From Agrobacterium vitis (GTDB lineage: Bacteria; Pseudomonadota; Alphaproteobacteria; Rhizobiales; Rhizobiaceae), in the NCBI RefSeq assembly GCF_014926405.1, contig NZ_JACXXJ020000005.1:1431001-1495000 (forward strand): a stretch of DNA of 64,000 bases, written 5' to 3'. The position numbers were made by a program, and so were the translations under genes. Below are positions 9,953 to 18,415 of this stretch, piece after piece. The notes under the pieces are model-generated. The model had not been told where the DNA came from. It saw nothing but the letters and a program-made list of their open reading frames with translations, and did not search any database. Position 1 is the stretch's first letter, and each line of letters starts with the position of its first letter.

Positions 9953-10690
9953 ATGTCGATTAACCATGATGATCGGAAGGATCAGCGTTTGCTTTTCTTC
10001 AAGGAAAAACTTTGCCAGGTGCTATTGCTGATCGAGACAGAAGAAGGGACCTCACCCGATGCCCCGGAAGCACTGGTTGACGCACTGGTTTTTGGCAGCA
10101 CCGATCCAGCCGCAGTGTATTCCAGTTGGCGGCATCAAAACCCGTCGTCCACCCTGCCCGTGCTGTTTCATCTCTCTGCCCGGCTGGACCATGATGACTT
10201 CACGGCCCTTCTCGCCCAGCTGATAGCGTTGAAGCCGGATGGGTTGCTGTTGACGAATGCCGCAACAGCCGCCGACAGCCAGCGGCTGGATGCGCTCTTG
10301 CGGGTCGAGGAGGCAAGAGCCGGGCTTGCCGATGGCAGCACACCCTTCATTGCCCTTCTCGGCGGCGACCCTTCCGGCTTTTTCCAGGCATCCGCCATTG
10401 CCGCCAGTTCGGCTCGGTTGATCGGCCTTGGCTTGGATGAAGGAGCGGTCGTCACCGCCATCCAGGCCGAGACGCCGCGCCATGCCCAGCCCGTTCTGGA
10501 AACCTGCCGCAGCCTTGTGCAACTTGCCGCCGCCAGCGCCAATCTGCCTGCCATCATCCATCCGTTCAGCCCAGAGGATACTGACACCGCAGCCGATCTG
10601 GTCAAGCGAGGCTTCAGCGCCCTGATGGGCGACAGCAGCACAGCGGTCACGATGATCCGTGCCGCCTTGCCGCAAAAATCAGGCCTTTGA
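9953..10690 (+). CDS. CitE/HpcH-like aldolase-fold protein, probably degenerate
   Basis: The 245-residue product shows the strand and helix pattern of the HpcH/HpaI aldolase and citrate lyase beta superfamily. The stretch PDGLLLTNAATAADSQRL sits where active enzymes have DGIvlPKvesa, and IGLGLDEGAVVTAI sits where they have the metal-ligand GaeDl motif. The family Arg and Glu catalytic residues are not at these positions, so it may be a non-catalytic relative. The assignment rests on pattern similarity only. The last 12 bases overlap the 3' end of the flavin reductase gene on the opposite strand. Confidence 0.5.
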   Translation: MSINHDDRKDQRLLFFKEKLCQVLLLIETEEGTSPDAPEALVDALVFGSTDPAAVYSSWRHQNPSSTLPVLFHLSARLDHDDFTALLAQLIALKPDGLLLTNAATAADSQRLDALLRVEEARAGLADGSTPFIALLGGDPSGFFQASAIAASSARLIGLGLDEGAVVTAIQAETPRHAQPVLETCRSLVQLAAASANLPAIIHPFSPEDTDTAADLVKRGFSALMGDSSTAVTMIRAALPQKSGL

Positions 10691-11284
10691 GGGCCGCACC
10701 ATCTGAAACACTTCAGTCACCGCCGCATAGTCCAGATAGCCCAGCCGTGACAGGGGTTGCACCAGCGTCACATCGAACCGGCCATCGCGCATGGCGCTAT
10801 CGGCCAGATGAATGCCGACGACTTCGCCGAACACCACGAAATTCTCGCTGGGTTCGCCCGAAAGCGTCTTCGGAGAAATCACCTCGGTAACCTTGCATTC
10901 CAGCACGGCATAGGCTTCATCCACATAAGGTGCGTCCACCAGCCGGGCCATGACGGGGGTCAGCCCGGCAAGTTCGAATTCGCTCGTGCCATAAGCTGCC
11001 GGTGCCGAAGACCGGTTCATGGCCTCGCCTAAGTCGCTGCTGACGAAATTAGCGGTGAAACAACCGGTTTCCTCCACATTACGCAGACTGTCCTTGCGGC
11101 CAGCCGAGGAAAACATCACCATTTTCGGCTTGTCGGAAATGGCGTTGAAAAACGAATAGGGCGCCAGATTAAACGATCCATCCCGGCCTTTTGACCCGAT
11201 CCAACCGATCGGACGTGGCGAGACCACGGCCTTGAACGGATCATGCGCCATGCCATGGGCGTTGGTCTTGGTTTCGTAAAACAT
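10679..11284 (-). CDS. Flavin reductase family protein (FMN-binding split barrel)
   Basis: The 201-residue protein has the N-terminal signature of the flavin reductase-like split-barrel family: KAVVSPRPIGWIGSKG, then NLAPYSFFNAIS, which contacts FMN, and KDSLRNVEETG. Members reduce flavin with NAD(P)H, often for a partner oxidase, or bind FMN in another role. Its ATG overlaps the stop of the upstream nitroreductase gene as TGATG, so translation is probably coupled. An ATG seven codons upstream exists but would lie inside the nitroreductase frame. Confidence 0.88.
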   Translation of the reverse strand: MFYETKTNAHGMAHDPFKAVVSPRPIGWIGSKGRDGSFNLAPYSFFNAISDKPKMVMFSSAGRKDSLRNVEETGCFTANFVSSDLGEAMNRSSAPAAYGTSEFELAGLTPVMARLVDAPYVDEAYAVLECKVTEVISPKTLSGEPSENFVVFGEVVGIHLADSAMRDGRFDVTLVQPLSRLGYLDYAAVTEVFQMVRPSKA

Positions 11285-11868
11285 CAATCCGTGTCTCCCA
11301 TCCAACTGACCACGTCATCTATGCTCGGACGCGGGCGCTCGACAATCGGAAATGTCGTGGACCCCATGTGAATAAAGCCCGCCACCTTCTCGCCCGGCTT
11401 GATGCCCAGCAAGGGAAACGCTTTTTCATCGAAGGCAAACCATTCGGACAGCCAATTGGCGACATAGCCATGGGCGTTGGCCGCCATCAACAGATTGAGG
11501 CACACGGCACCCGCCGACATGACCTGCTCCCATTCCGGCACCTTGGGATGCGGTCCCGCCGTGCTGATCACCCCGATCACCACTGGGGCGCGGGTAAAGC
11601 GGGCGCGCTCGACCTTGATCATCTCCTCATCCAGCTCCGGCTTTTTCTCCAGCGCCATGGCCAGCAGCGCCTCGCCGATTTCAACCCGCTTATCGCCGCG
11701 ATAAACGATGAAGCGCCAGGGGGCGATCTTGCCGTGGTCGGGGACGCGCACCGAAAGCTTTAGGATAGATTCAAGTTCTAATCTGGAGGGACCGGGCTCG
11801 CACATCTGAAAAGCCGGAACGGAACGACGGGTGGCCAAATAATCGAGAAGGGTGATATGTTCGTACAT
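11284..11868 (-). CDS. Nitroreductase family protein (YdjA-like)
   Basis: The 194-residue protein has the nitroreductase fold of the single-domain YdjA type. An FMN phosphate site lies in TRRSVPAF near the N terminus, [20 protein letters not shown] is present, and [20 protein letters not shown] is the helix that packs on flavin. Such enzymes transfer hydride from NAD(P)H to nitro or quinone-like substrates. It is the first gene of a two-gene flavoprotein operon with the flavin reductase, which suggests a shared redox role. Confidence 0.9.
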   Translation of the reverse strand: MYEHITLLDYLATRRSVPAFQMCEPGPSRLELESILKLSVRVPDHGKIAPWRFIVYRGDKRVEIGEALLAMALEKKPELDEEMIKVERARFTRAPVVIGVISTAGPHPKVPEWEQVMSAGAVCLNLLMAANAHGYVANWLSEWFAFDEKAFPLLGIKPGEKVAGFIHMGSTTFPIVERPRPSIDDVVSWMGDTD

Positions 11869-12090
11869 GTTAACGTCTTTTCCTTGAAGATCGGCGGAGC
11901 CTTGAAGAAAGTCAGATCAGTGGTCGTGAAAGCCCGCCCTGCGAAAGCGTTGGGATTTCTCGCCCGAGGCGCTAAAAACTGGAGTGTAAATCTCAGGAAG
12001 TTGCAAGCCTTGAATTTGCCTTGGCGGTCGGATTGTAGTACCAGCCGATTAACACGCCAATCATTGCGGTTGAATCGGTCGGGCATTCAT

Positions 12091-13077
12091 ATGATATCTT
12101 TTTCCTGCCGTCTTCCCCTGATCCTCGCGGCCTCGCTGCTGGCGGCAAGCGCCGGACCCGGCATGGCCGAGGATGCATTTAAATCGTTCAAGCAATTGGA
12201 CAGCACGGTGAAAATGCCAAAGCTGAGTGCGTTTTCGACGCCGATTGCCCCTGCCCCTCAGTCCCATTCCAAGCTTATCCGGTTTGAAGCAAAGCTCGAC
12301 AATGACGGCCAGCCCTTGCAGCAAGGCCTGGAATGGCGGGTCTATAGCCCGATTGCCGGCAGCGATGGCAAATTGCCAATGGTCGCCAGCAGCCAGGGCG
12401 GCTCGGCGGAACTGCAATTGGCGCCTGGGGATTATTTCGTCAACGTCTCCTTTGGACGGGCGGGCGTTACCCGCAAGCTCGATGTGCCTACCGACGGCGA
12501 AGTGCAAAAGCAGGTCATGGTGCTGGATGCTGGCGGCATGGTGTTGAATGCCGTTTCCGGCCCCGATACCCGGATCAAGCCCTCCAAACTGAAATTCAAA
12601 ATCTACGCAGGCGATGGTCCTGAGGACAATGATCGCGGCCTGATCATGGACAATATCGAGCCCAACACGCTCGTCAGCCTCAATTCCGGCACCTATCACG
12701 TCGTCTCGCAATATGGTGAGGTCAATGCGCTGGTGCGGGCTGATATCAAGGTCGAGGCGGGCAAGATCACCGAGGCGACGCTTCAGCACCGCGCCGCCCA
12801 GATGAATTTCAAGCTGGTCTCGGAACCGGGTGGCGAAGCGATTGCCGATACCGCCTGGTCGATCCTGACCTCCTCCGGCGATGCCGTGGCGGAAAGCGTC
12901 AGCGCCTATCCGGTTCTGGTGCTGTCGGAGGGCAATTACACTGCTATTGCCCGCAACAAGGACCGGATCTACCAGAAGGAATTTCAGGTCAAAGCCGGGG
13001 TAAACGCCGATGTCGAATTGCTGCTGAAAGACAGCCAGCAGAATGTTCAGCAGCAGGCCGGATACGACACCAACTAA
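12091..13077 (+). CDS. Exported protein with repeated beta-sandwich segments
   Basis: The 328-residue product starts with a clear signal peptide (basic and hydrophobic residues 6-26, AGPGMA-ED cleavage region). The mature part repeats a motif of about 90 residues in which a dose of hydrophobic strands ends with phrases such as LAPGDYFVNVSFG, LNSGTYHVVSQYG and LSEGNYTAIARNK. These look like three tandem Ig- or CNA-B-like beta sandwiches. I know no function for it; a periplasmic structural or binding role is possible. The chosen ATG gives the signal peptide. The frame is open further upstream without coding character. Confidence 0.75.
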   Translation: MISFSCRLPLILAASLLAASAGPGMAEDAFKSFKQLDSTVKMPKLSAFSTPIAPAPQSHSKLIRFEAKLDNDGQPLQQGLEWRVYSPIAGSDGKLPMVASSQGGSAELQLAPGDYFVNVSFGRAGVTRKLDVPTDGEVQKQVMVLDAGGMVLNAVSGPDTRIKPSKLKFKIYAGDGPEDNDRGLIMDNIEPNTLVSLNSGTYHVVSQYGEVNALVRADIKVEAGKITEATLQHRAAQMNFKLVSEPGGEAIADTAWSILTSSGDAVAESVSAYPVLVLSEGNYTAIARNKDRIYQKEFQVKAGVNADVELLLKDSQQNVQQQAGYDTN

Positions 13078-13083
13078 ATCCCC

Positions 13084-13941
13084 TCATTCCGCCTCGACAA
13101 AATCCAGGCCGATATCCAGCACCGGCGCGCTATGGGTGATCCAGCCGACCGATAGCAAATCGACGCCGCTTTGCGCTACAGCCCTTGCCGTTTGCGGTGT
13201 GATGCCGCCGGAGGCCTCGGTGATGGAGCGGCCTGCAACGATTTCCACCGCCTCGCGCAATTGCTCTGGTGTCATATTGTCGAGAAGCACGGCATCGACG
13301 CCAATCTCCATCGCTTCACGCAATTGATCCAGCGTATCGACTTCCACTTCGATCTTGACCATATGCCCGACACCGCCCCGCGCCCGCAGGATGGCCTGAG
13401 TGACGCTGCCAGCAATGGCCACGTGATTGTCCTTGATTAGCACGGCATCGTAGAGCGCGAAGCGGTGGTTCATTCCGCCCCCCATCCGCACTGCATATTT
13501 CTCCAGCGCCCGCAGGCCCGGGGTGGTTTTGCGTGTACAGGCCACGGCGGCCTTGGTGCCGGAAACAGCGTCGACGATTTGGCGCGTCACCGTGGCGATG
13601 CCTGAGAGATGACCGAGAAAGTTCAGGGCTACCCGCTCGCCGGTCAGAAGGCTGCGGGAGGAGCCGGAAATCGTTGCCAGAACATCGCCCGCCTTGACGG
13701 CAGCGCCATCGTTGACATGGCAGGTCATGACCAAGCCGGGATCGACCAGTTCGAAGGCGATGGCACTGGCATCAAGCCCGGCAATCACCCCGTCCCGGCG
13801 GCTGGCGATCTGCACCGTCGAACGATGGTCGGCCGGGATGACCGCCATGGAGGTGATATCGCCGGCCAGTCCCAAATCCTCCGAGAGGGCATTGCGCACC
13901 AGTGGTTCAACGATGACACGTGGCAGGGAATGAGAAAACAT
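13084..13941 (-). CDS. nadC: Nicotinate-nucleotide pyrophosphorylase (quinolinate phosphoribosyltransferase)
   Basis: NadC converts quinolinate and PRPP to nicotinate mononucleotide, the third step of de novo NAD synthesis. The 285-residue protein shows EDLGLAGDITS near the N terminus, the substrate-binding CTRKTTPGLRALEKYAV and GGMNHRFALYDAVLIKDNH, and the C-terminal EASGGI and VDLLSVGWITHS barrel strands. The start lies 1 base after the nadB stop (TGA C ATG). A longer frame upstream is a Pro/Phe-rich read-through of the hexamer repeat inside nadB and is rejected. It is the last gene of nadA-nadB-nadC. Confidence 0.96.
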   Translation of the reverse strand: MFSHSLPRVIVEPLVRNALSEDLGLAGDITSMAVIPADHRSTVQIASRRDGVIAGLDASAIAFELVDPGLVMTCHVNDGAAVKAGDVLATISGSSRSLLTGERVALNFLGHLSGIATVTRQIVDAVSGTKAAVACTRKTTPGLRALEKYAVRMGGGMNHRFALYDAVLIKDNHVAIAGSVTQAILRARGGVGHMVKIEVEVDTLDQLREAMEIGVDAVLLDNMTPEQLREAVEIVAGRSITEASGGITPQTARAVAQSGVDLLSVGWITHSAPVLDIGLDFVEAE

Positions 13942-13942
13942 G

Positions 13943-15508
13943 TCAGGCGCTCCGGGCATAGGGCTGCAAGGCAGGGGAAACGGTGTCGTGGGCAAGGGAA
14001 AGGGAAAGGGAAAGGGAAAGGGCATCATCCAGCGTCATCCGCTGGCGCAAAGGGTCTGGACAGGACTGTGGAAAATCGGTCCTGGCATGAGCGCCTGCGC
14101 AATGGCGCCGCGCATGGGCAAACACGGCGACCAGCAGCGCCACCACAGCCGGATCGCTGGCTGGACCGCCTGCTTCAACGAGTGGCAGAATATCCGCTAT
14201 TGCCGCCTGCAAGCCGCGCTCATCGCGCAAGACGCCAAGCTTGGCCGAGACGATCGCCCGAACCGGCGCAATGTCATCGGCAGGCGGCACGGTTTGCGAT
14301 CCGGAAGGCATTATCTGAGGGGGCGACATGCGCGCTACATCTTCTGCGACCCGCATACCCATTACCGCCGCCTCCAGGAGCGAATTGCTGGCCAGACGGT
14401 TGGCACCATGCAGACCGGTGCAGGCCACCTCGCCTGCCGCCCAGAGACCGGCAACCGAGGTTCTCCCGAAACAATCGGTCTCCACACCGCCCATGTGATA
14501 ATGCGCGGCGGGGCGCACCGGGATTGGTTGCGACGACGGATCGATGCCAGCCGCCCGGCAGAGCGAGTCGATGGCCGGAAACCGGCTGGAAAAACCGTGG
14601 CCAAGCGCCTTTCGGGCATCGAGGAAAACCGTGCCTCCCCTGGCCCGTTCCGCGCTGATCGCCCGCGCCACCACGTCACGCGGCGCAAGTTCGGCTCCGG
14701 GGGTGGAGGCCATAAACCGCTCGCCGCGCTCATTGATCAGCACAGCGCCTTCGCCGCGCACGGCTTCGCTGACCAACGGCTGCGGATAAAGGGGAACATC
14801 CAGCGCCGTCGGGTGAAATTGCACGAATTCCATATCCGACAGAACCGCACCGGCACGGGCGGCGAGCATGATGCCCTGTCCGTAATTGCCGGAGGGATTG
14901 GTGGTGGAATCATACAGCCCGCCGAGGCCGCCGGTGGCCAGCACCACCCGAGAAGCGGCAATCTGCACCGGTCCTGACGCCGAGGCGCAGAACAATCCGT
15001 TGATCCCGCCTGCATCGACAAGCAGGCGGCGCACCTGAAGTCCGCTCATCACCGAAATCGATGGCGTCGCCAGCACCGCTGTCGCCAAGCTGCGCATGAT
15101 TTCCGCGCCGGACCCGTCACCCCCGGCATGGACGATGCGGCGGCGGCCATGGGCGGCCTCCAAGCCCAGCGCCAACTCACCCTCGGCATTCCGGTCGAAA
15201 CGGACGCCGAACCGTTCGAGCATGGCAATCGCCGCAGGGGCCGCGAATGTGATCATCTCAACGATATCAGGATCACAAAGTCCATCACCTGCCGCCAAGG
15301 TATCCGCCGCATGCAGCGCCGCGCTGTCATCACCCCCCATGCTGGCGGCAATGCCGCCTTGCGCCCAGGCGCTGGAGGTTTCCGCACCCAGCGCAGCGCG
15401 GGTGACGATGGTGACAGGATGCGGCGCGAGGCAGAGAGCCGTTACCAGACCGGCCAAGCCGCTGCCGATCACGACGATCCGATCTTCTGTAGTATCCAGC
15501 CTGCTCAT
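13943..15508 (-). CDS. nadB: L-aspartate oxidase
   Basis: NadB oxidises L-aspartate to iminoaspartate with FAD, the first step of NAD synthesis, and hands the unstable product to NadA. The 521-residue protein has the FAD dinucleotide fold [13 protein letters not shown] at the N terminus, the conserved [28 protein letters not shown], and HYHMGGV near the active site. The C-terminal helical domain ends with an unusual run of alternating Leu and Ser encoded by a hexanucleotide repeat at 13994-14022. The ATG overlaps the nadA stop as ATGA. Confidence 0.96.
   Translation of the reverse strand: MSRLDTTEDRIVVIGSGLAGLVTALCLAPHPVTIVTRAALGAETSSAWAQGGIAASMGGDDSAALHAADTLAAGDGLCDPDIVEMITFAAPAAIAMLERFGVRFDRNAEGELALGLEAAHGRRRIVHAGGDGSGAEIMRSLATAVLATPSISVMSGLQVRRLLVDAGGINGLFCASASGPVQIAASRVVLATGGLGGLYDSTTNPSGNYGQGIMLAARAGAVLSDMEFVQFHPTALDVPLYPQPLVSEAVRGEGAVLINERGERFMASTPGAELAPRDVVARAISAERARGGTVFLDARKALGHGFSSRFPAIDSLCRAAGIDPSSQPIPVRPAAHYHMGGVETDCFGRTSVAGLWAAGEVACTGLHGANRLASNSLLEAAVMGMRVAEDVARMSPPQIMPSGSQTVPPADDIAPVRAIVSAKLGVLRDERGLQAAIADILPLVEAGGPASDPAVVALLVAVFAHARRHCAGAHARTDFPQSCPDPLRQRMTLDDALSLSLSLSLAHDTVSPALQPYARSA
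13994..14022. repeat. AAGGGA hexanucleotide microsatellite within nadB
   Basis: Almost five perfect copies of the unit AAGGGA lie in tandem (29 bp). On the coding strand they read as Leu-Ser repeats. Because the unit is six bases, changes in copy number would keep nadB in frame. Confidence 0.9.
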
Positions 15509-16476
15509 ACCGCTAGCATCCTTTCAACCGCCCGGCGCGCGGCATCGGCAATGGCGGGATCGACGGTCACTTCCTGCCGGTTTTCCTCCAGTGCCTGACG
15601 GATATTGGCAAGCGTAATCCGCTTCATATGCGGGCATAGATTGCAGGGCCGCACGAAATCCACATCGGGATGATGGACGGCGACATTGTCGCTCATCGAG
15701 CATTCCGTCAGCAGCACCACACGGGCCGGTTTGTGATTGGCGACATAATCCGACATCACCGCCGTCGATCCGGCGAAATCTGCCGCCGCAACCACATCCG
15801 GCGGACATTCGGGATGGGCAAGCACGACGACACCGGGATTGGCCTCGCGCAGCTCGGCAATATCGCCTGCGGTGAACAGTTCGTGGACTTCGCAATGGCC
15901 GTGCCAGGCGATGATTTCGACATTGGTTTCGCGCGCCACGTTGCGAGCCAGATATTCGTCCGGAATCATCAGCACTTTCGGCACGCCAAGGCTTTCGACC
16001 ACCGCCTTGGCATTGCCGGAGGTGCAGCAGATATCGGAGGCCGCCTTCACCGCCGCAGATGTATTGACATAGGTGATCACAGGCACGCCGGGATGGGCGG
16101 CACGCAACAGGGCAATATCCTCAGGCGTGATCGAATCAGCCAGCGAACAGCCCGCTGCCATATCCGGAATCAACACGGTTTTTGTCGGGTTGAGCAGCTT
16201 GGCGGTCTCGGCCATGAAATGCACGCCCGCCAGCACGATCACATCCGCATCAACCTCCATGGCCTTGCGGGCCAGGGCCAGACTATCGCCAACAATGTCG
16301 GCAACGCCATGGAAAATCTCCGGTGTCTGATAGTTGTGAGCAAGGATAACGGCATTGCGGCGCTTTTTCAGCTCCAGAATCGCTGCGATATCATCCTCGA
16401 AAGACATCCACTCGGCCATCGGGATAACCCTGGAGACGCGATCATAGAGCGTTGATAGTGAAGGGGCGGTATTCAT
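15505..16476 (-). CDS. nadA: Quinolinate synthase
   Basis: NadA condenses iminoaspartate with dihydroxyacetone phosphate to quinolinate and needs a [4Fe-4S] cluster. The 323-residue protein carries the substrate-binding AHNYQTPEI and GDSLALA, and the three conserved cluster cysteines in AAGCSLAD, in a central segment around HPECPPDV, and in RPCNLCPHM. It opens the nadABC operon. A TTGACA-like -35 (16544-16549) with a weak -10 and a 15-bp palindrome directly before the gene suggest repressor control by the adjacent NadQ. Confidence 0.97.
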   Translation of the reverse strand: MNTAPSLSTLYDRVSRVIPMAEWMSFEDDIAAILELKKRRNAVILAHNYQTPEIFHGVADIVGDSLALARKAMEVDADVIVLAGVHFMAETAKLLNPTKTVLIPDMAAGCSLADSITPEDIALLRAAHPGVPVITYVNTSAAVKAASDICCTSGNAKAVVESLGVPKVLMIPDEYLARNVARETNVEIIAWHGHCEVHELFTAGDIAELREANPGVVVLAHPECPPDVVAAADFAGSTAVMSDYVANHKPARVVLLTECSMSDNVAVHHPDVDFVRPCNLCPHMKRITLANIRQALEENRQEVTVDPAIADAARRAVERMLAV

Positions 16477-16491
16477 CGGCTTTCCCTTTTC

Positions 16492-16506
16492 TACTCATTT
16501 TGAGTA
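16492..16506. promoter_or_regulatory. Candidate NadQ operator before nadABC
   Basis: TACTCA-TTT-TGAGTA is a perfect dyad with 6-bp arms. It lies 15 nt upstream of the nadA ATG and just downstream of a plausible promoter (TTGACA at 16549-16544 on the minus strand, -10 near 16527-16521), the position expected for a repressor site. That NadQ binds here is inferred from its location next to nadQ. Confidence 0.65.
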
Positions 16507-16645
16507 TATCCTCAAGCCAAGAGTTATTCTCGATTGGAGTTTATGTCAATCGCGCGACAATTATTTTTATGGACGGGACAAAACGACCCCTGATGCACAT
16601 CCACACGGAATATTGCACCTCATTAAATCATTTAATATCAGTGAT

Positions 16646-17542
16646 TTATGACCTAGACAGCGGCAGTTTCGAGCCGGACAAGGCGCGCGCTTCCAACACG
16701 GCATGACGATAGCGGAAAAGTTTGGCCGGGCGTCCGCCCGTCTCGCTTGCCATGTCGCCGGTCTCCTCGATCAGCTCTTGCTGGTCGATCTGGCGGCGGA
16801 AATTCGGCTTGTGAAGCGTGAGGCCAGCCAGCGCCTCGACACAGCGTTGGAGTTGCGAGAGCGTAAAGCTTTCCGGCATCAGCTCGAACACGACTGGCCG
16901 GTATTTGATCTTGGCGCGCAGGCGCGCAATGCCGGTCGCCAGAATGCGGCGATGATCGCCAACCATCACACGGCCCGAGGCTTCAGCAGCACCGGCTTCC
17001 TGCACCAGACCGGCCTCATACATCAGCTCATAGCGCTGCAACACCAGATCCTCGTTCCAATCCATGCCATTCAGCCCGAAGGAAAAATCGAGACGGCGCT
17101 GGCGATGTTCGCGCCGGCTGCTATCGGCCACTGCCCACTCCTGAAGAGCATCGAGAATGCGGGCCAAACTCTGCGGTGGGCCGTTGCGGCGGTCTTCCCA
17201 GGGGAAATATTCGTACCAGCCATGCCAGCCGGGCCGTCCGGCGCCGGGCGCGGCCTGTTCGCGCACCAGCCCCAGATAACTGATCGAGATCGTCCGTCCA
17301 CCGCCTATATCCGTGTCACGATCCCGGTCGGCAAAGGTGTAGAGCTGCTCCAGATAGCCGACCGGATGCCCGGTCTGATCCTCGATCCATTCCCGCAAAC
17401 CGCCTTGCAAGCTGCGATGGCCAAGCTCGAACGGACCGGATGGCAGGGCATCGCCCCCTCGCACCGTCATGACCCGAGGTTCGTCCCCGGTCACAGCCGT
17501 CAAGACGGCAATCAGTTCGGCATGGGCAATGGCATTGAGCAA
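16646..17542 (-). CDS. nadQ: NadQ/NrtR-type NAD biosynthesis regulator (Nudix-like + winged helix)
   Basis: The 298-residue protein combines an N-terminal Nudix-like domain (about 10-160, with GPFELGHRSLQ and LYTFADRDRD but without an intact catalytic Nudix box) and a C-terminal winged helix (about 220-290; FTLSQLQRCVEALAG and FRRQI...GRPAKLFRYR), the layout of NrtR and of the alphaproteobacterial NadQ repressor of nadABC. Its place directly upstream of nadABC fits autogenous or local control by a NAD metabolite. No ATG is available at the right place. The start given is a TTG with AGGA 8 nt upstream. The frame stays open about 27 codons further, to a stop at 17624-17626, so the N terminus is uncertain. 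Confidence 0.8.
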   Translation of the reverse strand: MLNAIAHAELIAVLTAVTGDEPRVMTVRGGDALPSGPFELGHRSLQGGLREWIEDQTGHPVGYLEQLYTFADRDRDTDIGGGRTISISYLGLVREQAAPGAGRPGWHGWYEYFPWEDRRNGPPQSLARILDALQEWAVADSSRREHRQRRLDFSFGLNGMDWNEDLVLQRYELMYEAGLVQEAGAAEASGRVMVGDHRRILATGIARLRAKIKYRPVVFELMPESFTLSQLQRCVEALAGLTLHKPNFRRQIDQQELIEETGDMASETGGRPAKLFRYRHAVLEARALSGSKLPLSRS

Positions 17543-17829
17543 GGTGCTGGTCCTGCGTGGGATTGGCGAGGGAATAACGGCTACGATGTCGCTGGACAGG
17601 CTTACAGAAAACTCTCTTTCTTTTCAATTGATTGACTTCTGAATATCAAACCATTGACGTAGCCGCTCCTTTTTTCTCGAAAAATTGGCAAGCAACCAAC
17701 TCACAAACCAAACTATCTAAAAGCATTTTTTTGAGATTCAAAGCTCGGCATTTTTCCCATCTATTATCCGATAACAAAATACCAGATCTTTATCGATGTA
17801 ATTCTACAGTACAAATATTGGATTATTAT

Positions 17830-18366
17830 ATGATAGAGAAATTTATATTTTTAACTTTTGTAATGACATCGGTTTTGATGTCATCAGCTGCAAGCCGGGC
17901 TGAAAATTGCCCAGCCGCAATCAACGAAGCAGACATCCTACAGGCAGAGGAGAGATGGGGCAAAGGATTGGTCGAAATTGGCGCAGCCGAAGACGCAAGA
18001 ACGGCGGCAAAAAAATTCATAGCCGACACCTATGGCTATCAGGAAGGAACCGTCCTGTTCAAGCCGACCAAGGCTTCCGTGGTCGAATTTCGCGATACAC
18101 CGGAAGACGCGCTATCCTATTTCGTCACCGGAAGGCTGGCGGAAGACCACGGATTTGCGCTGACACCCTATACGAATGTGCGGTTTGAAAACCACGCCAT
18201 CATCTACGACTGCAAAACAGCAATCTCCATGGGCAATTACTACTTTACCGCCAAGGACGGTTCCGTGACCAAAGCCGACTACACAATGGGCTTTATCAAA
18301 ACCGCAGATGGCCATCTGAAAATCAATATCCAGCATTCATCGCTGCCATACACGCCGAGTCATTGA
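17830..18366 (+). CDS. Secreted NTF2/SnoaL-like protein
   Basis: The 178-residue product has a signal peptide (hydrophobic residues 4-22, ending SRA-EN) and a mature domain with AEERWGKGLVEIG, VLFKPTKAS, ALSYFVTG, ISMGNYYFTAKDG and a C-terminal NIQHSSLPY. This pattern resembles a secreted family with an NTF2-like (SnoaL) fold that is often labelled phosphoribosyl-AMP cyclohydrolase by mistake. True HisI is encoded elsewhere in this window. The function is unknown. The upstream 200 bases and the first codons are strongly AT-rich compared with neighbours. A second ATG at 17863 would shorten the signal peptide. Confidence 0.6.
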   Translation: MIEKFIFLTFVMTSVLMSSAASRAENCPAAINEADILQAEERWGKGLVEIGAAEDARTAAKKFIADTYGYQEGTVLFKPTKASVVEFRDTPEDALSYFVTGRLAEDHGFALTPYTNVRFENHAIIYDCKTAISMGNYYFTAKDGSVTKADYTMGFIKTADGHLKINIQHSSLPYTPSH

Positions 18367-18376
18367 CGGCTATTCA

Positions 18377-18402
18377 CAAGGGGCGGAAACACCCGCCCCT
18401 TG
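18377..18402. terminator. Bidirectional hairpin between convergent genes
   Basis: A perfect 10-bp stem, CAAGGGGCGG (18377-18386) with CCGCCCCTTG (18393-18402), closes a 6-nt loop between the convergent 17830 gene and thrS. There is no long T run, so terminator strength is uncertain. Confidence 0.6.
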
Positions 18403-18415
18403 CTTTGGAAAACCC

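Noticed and set aside
13942..14028. Longer N terminus for nadC beginning with a Pro/Phe-rich stretch
   Set aside because: It is a read-through of the hexamer repeat of nadB in another frame; the family start is the ATG just after the nadB stop.
17632..17829. Longer N terminus for the secreted NTF2-like protein
   Set aside because: The 66 upstream codons are AT-rich and unlike protein, and would bury the signal peptide.
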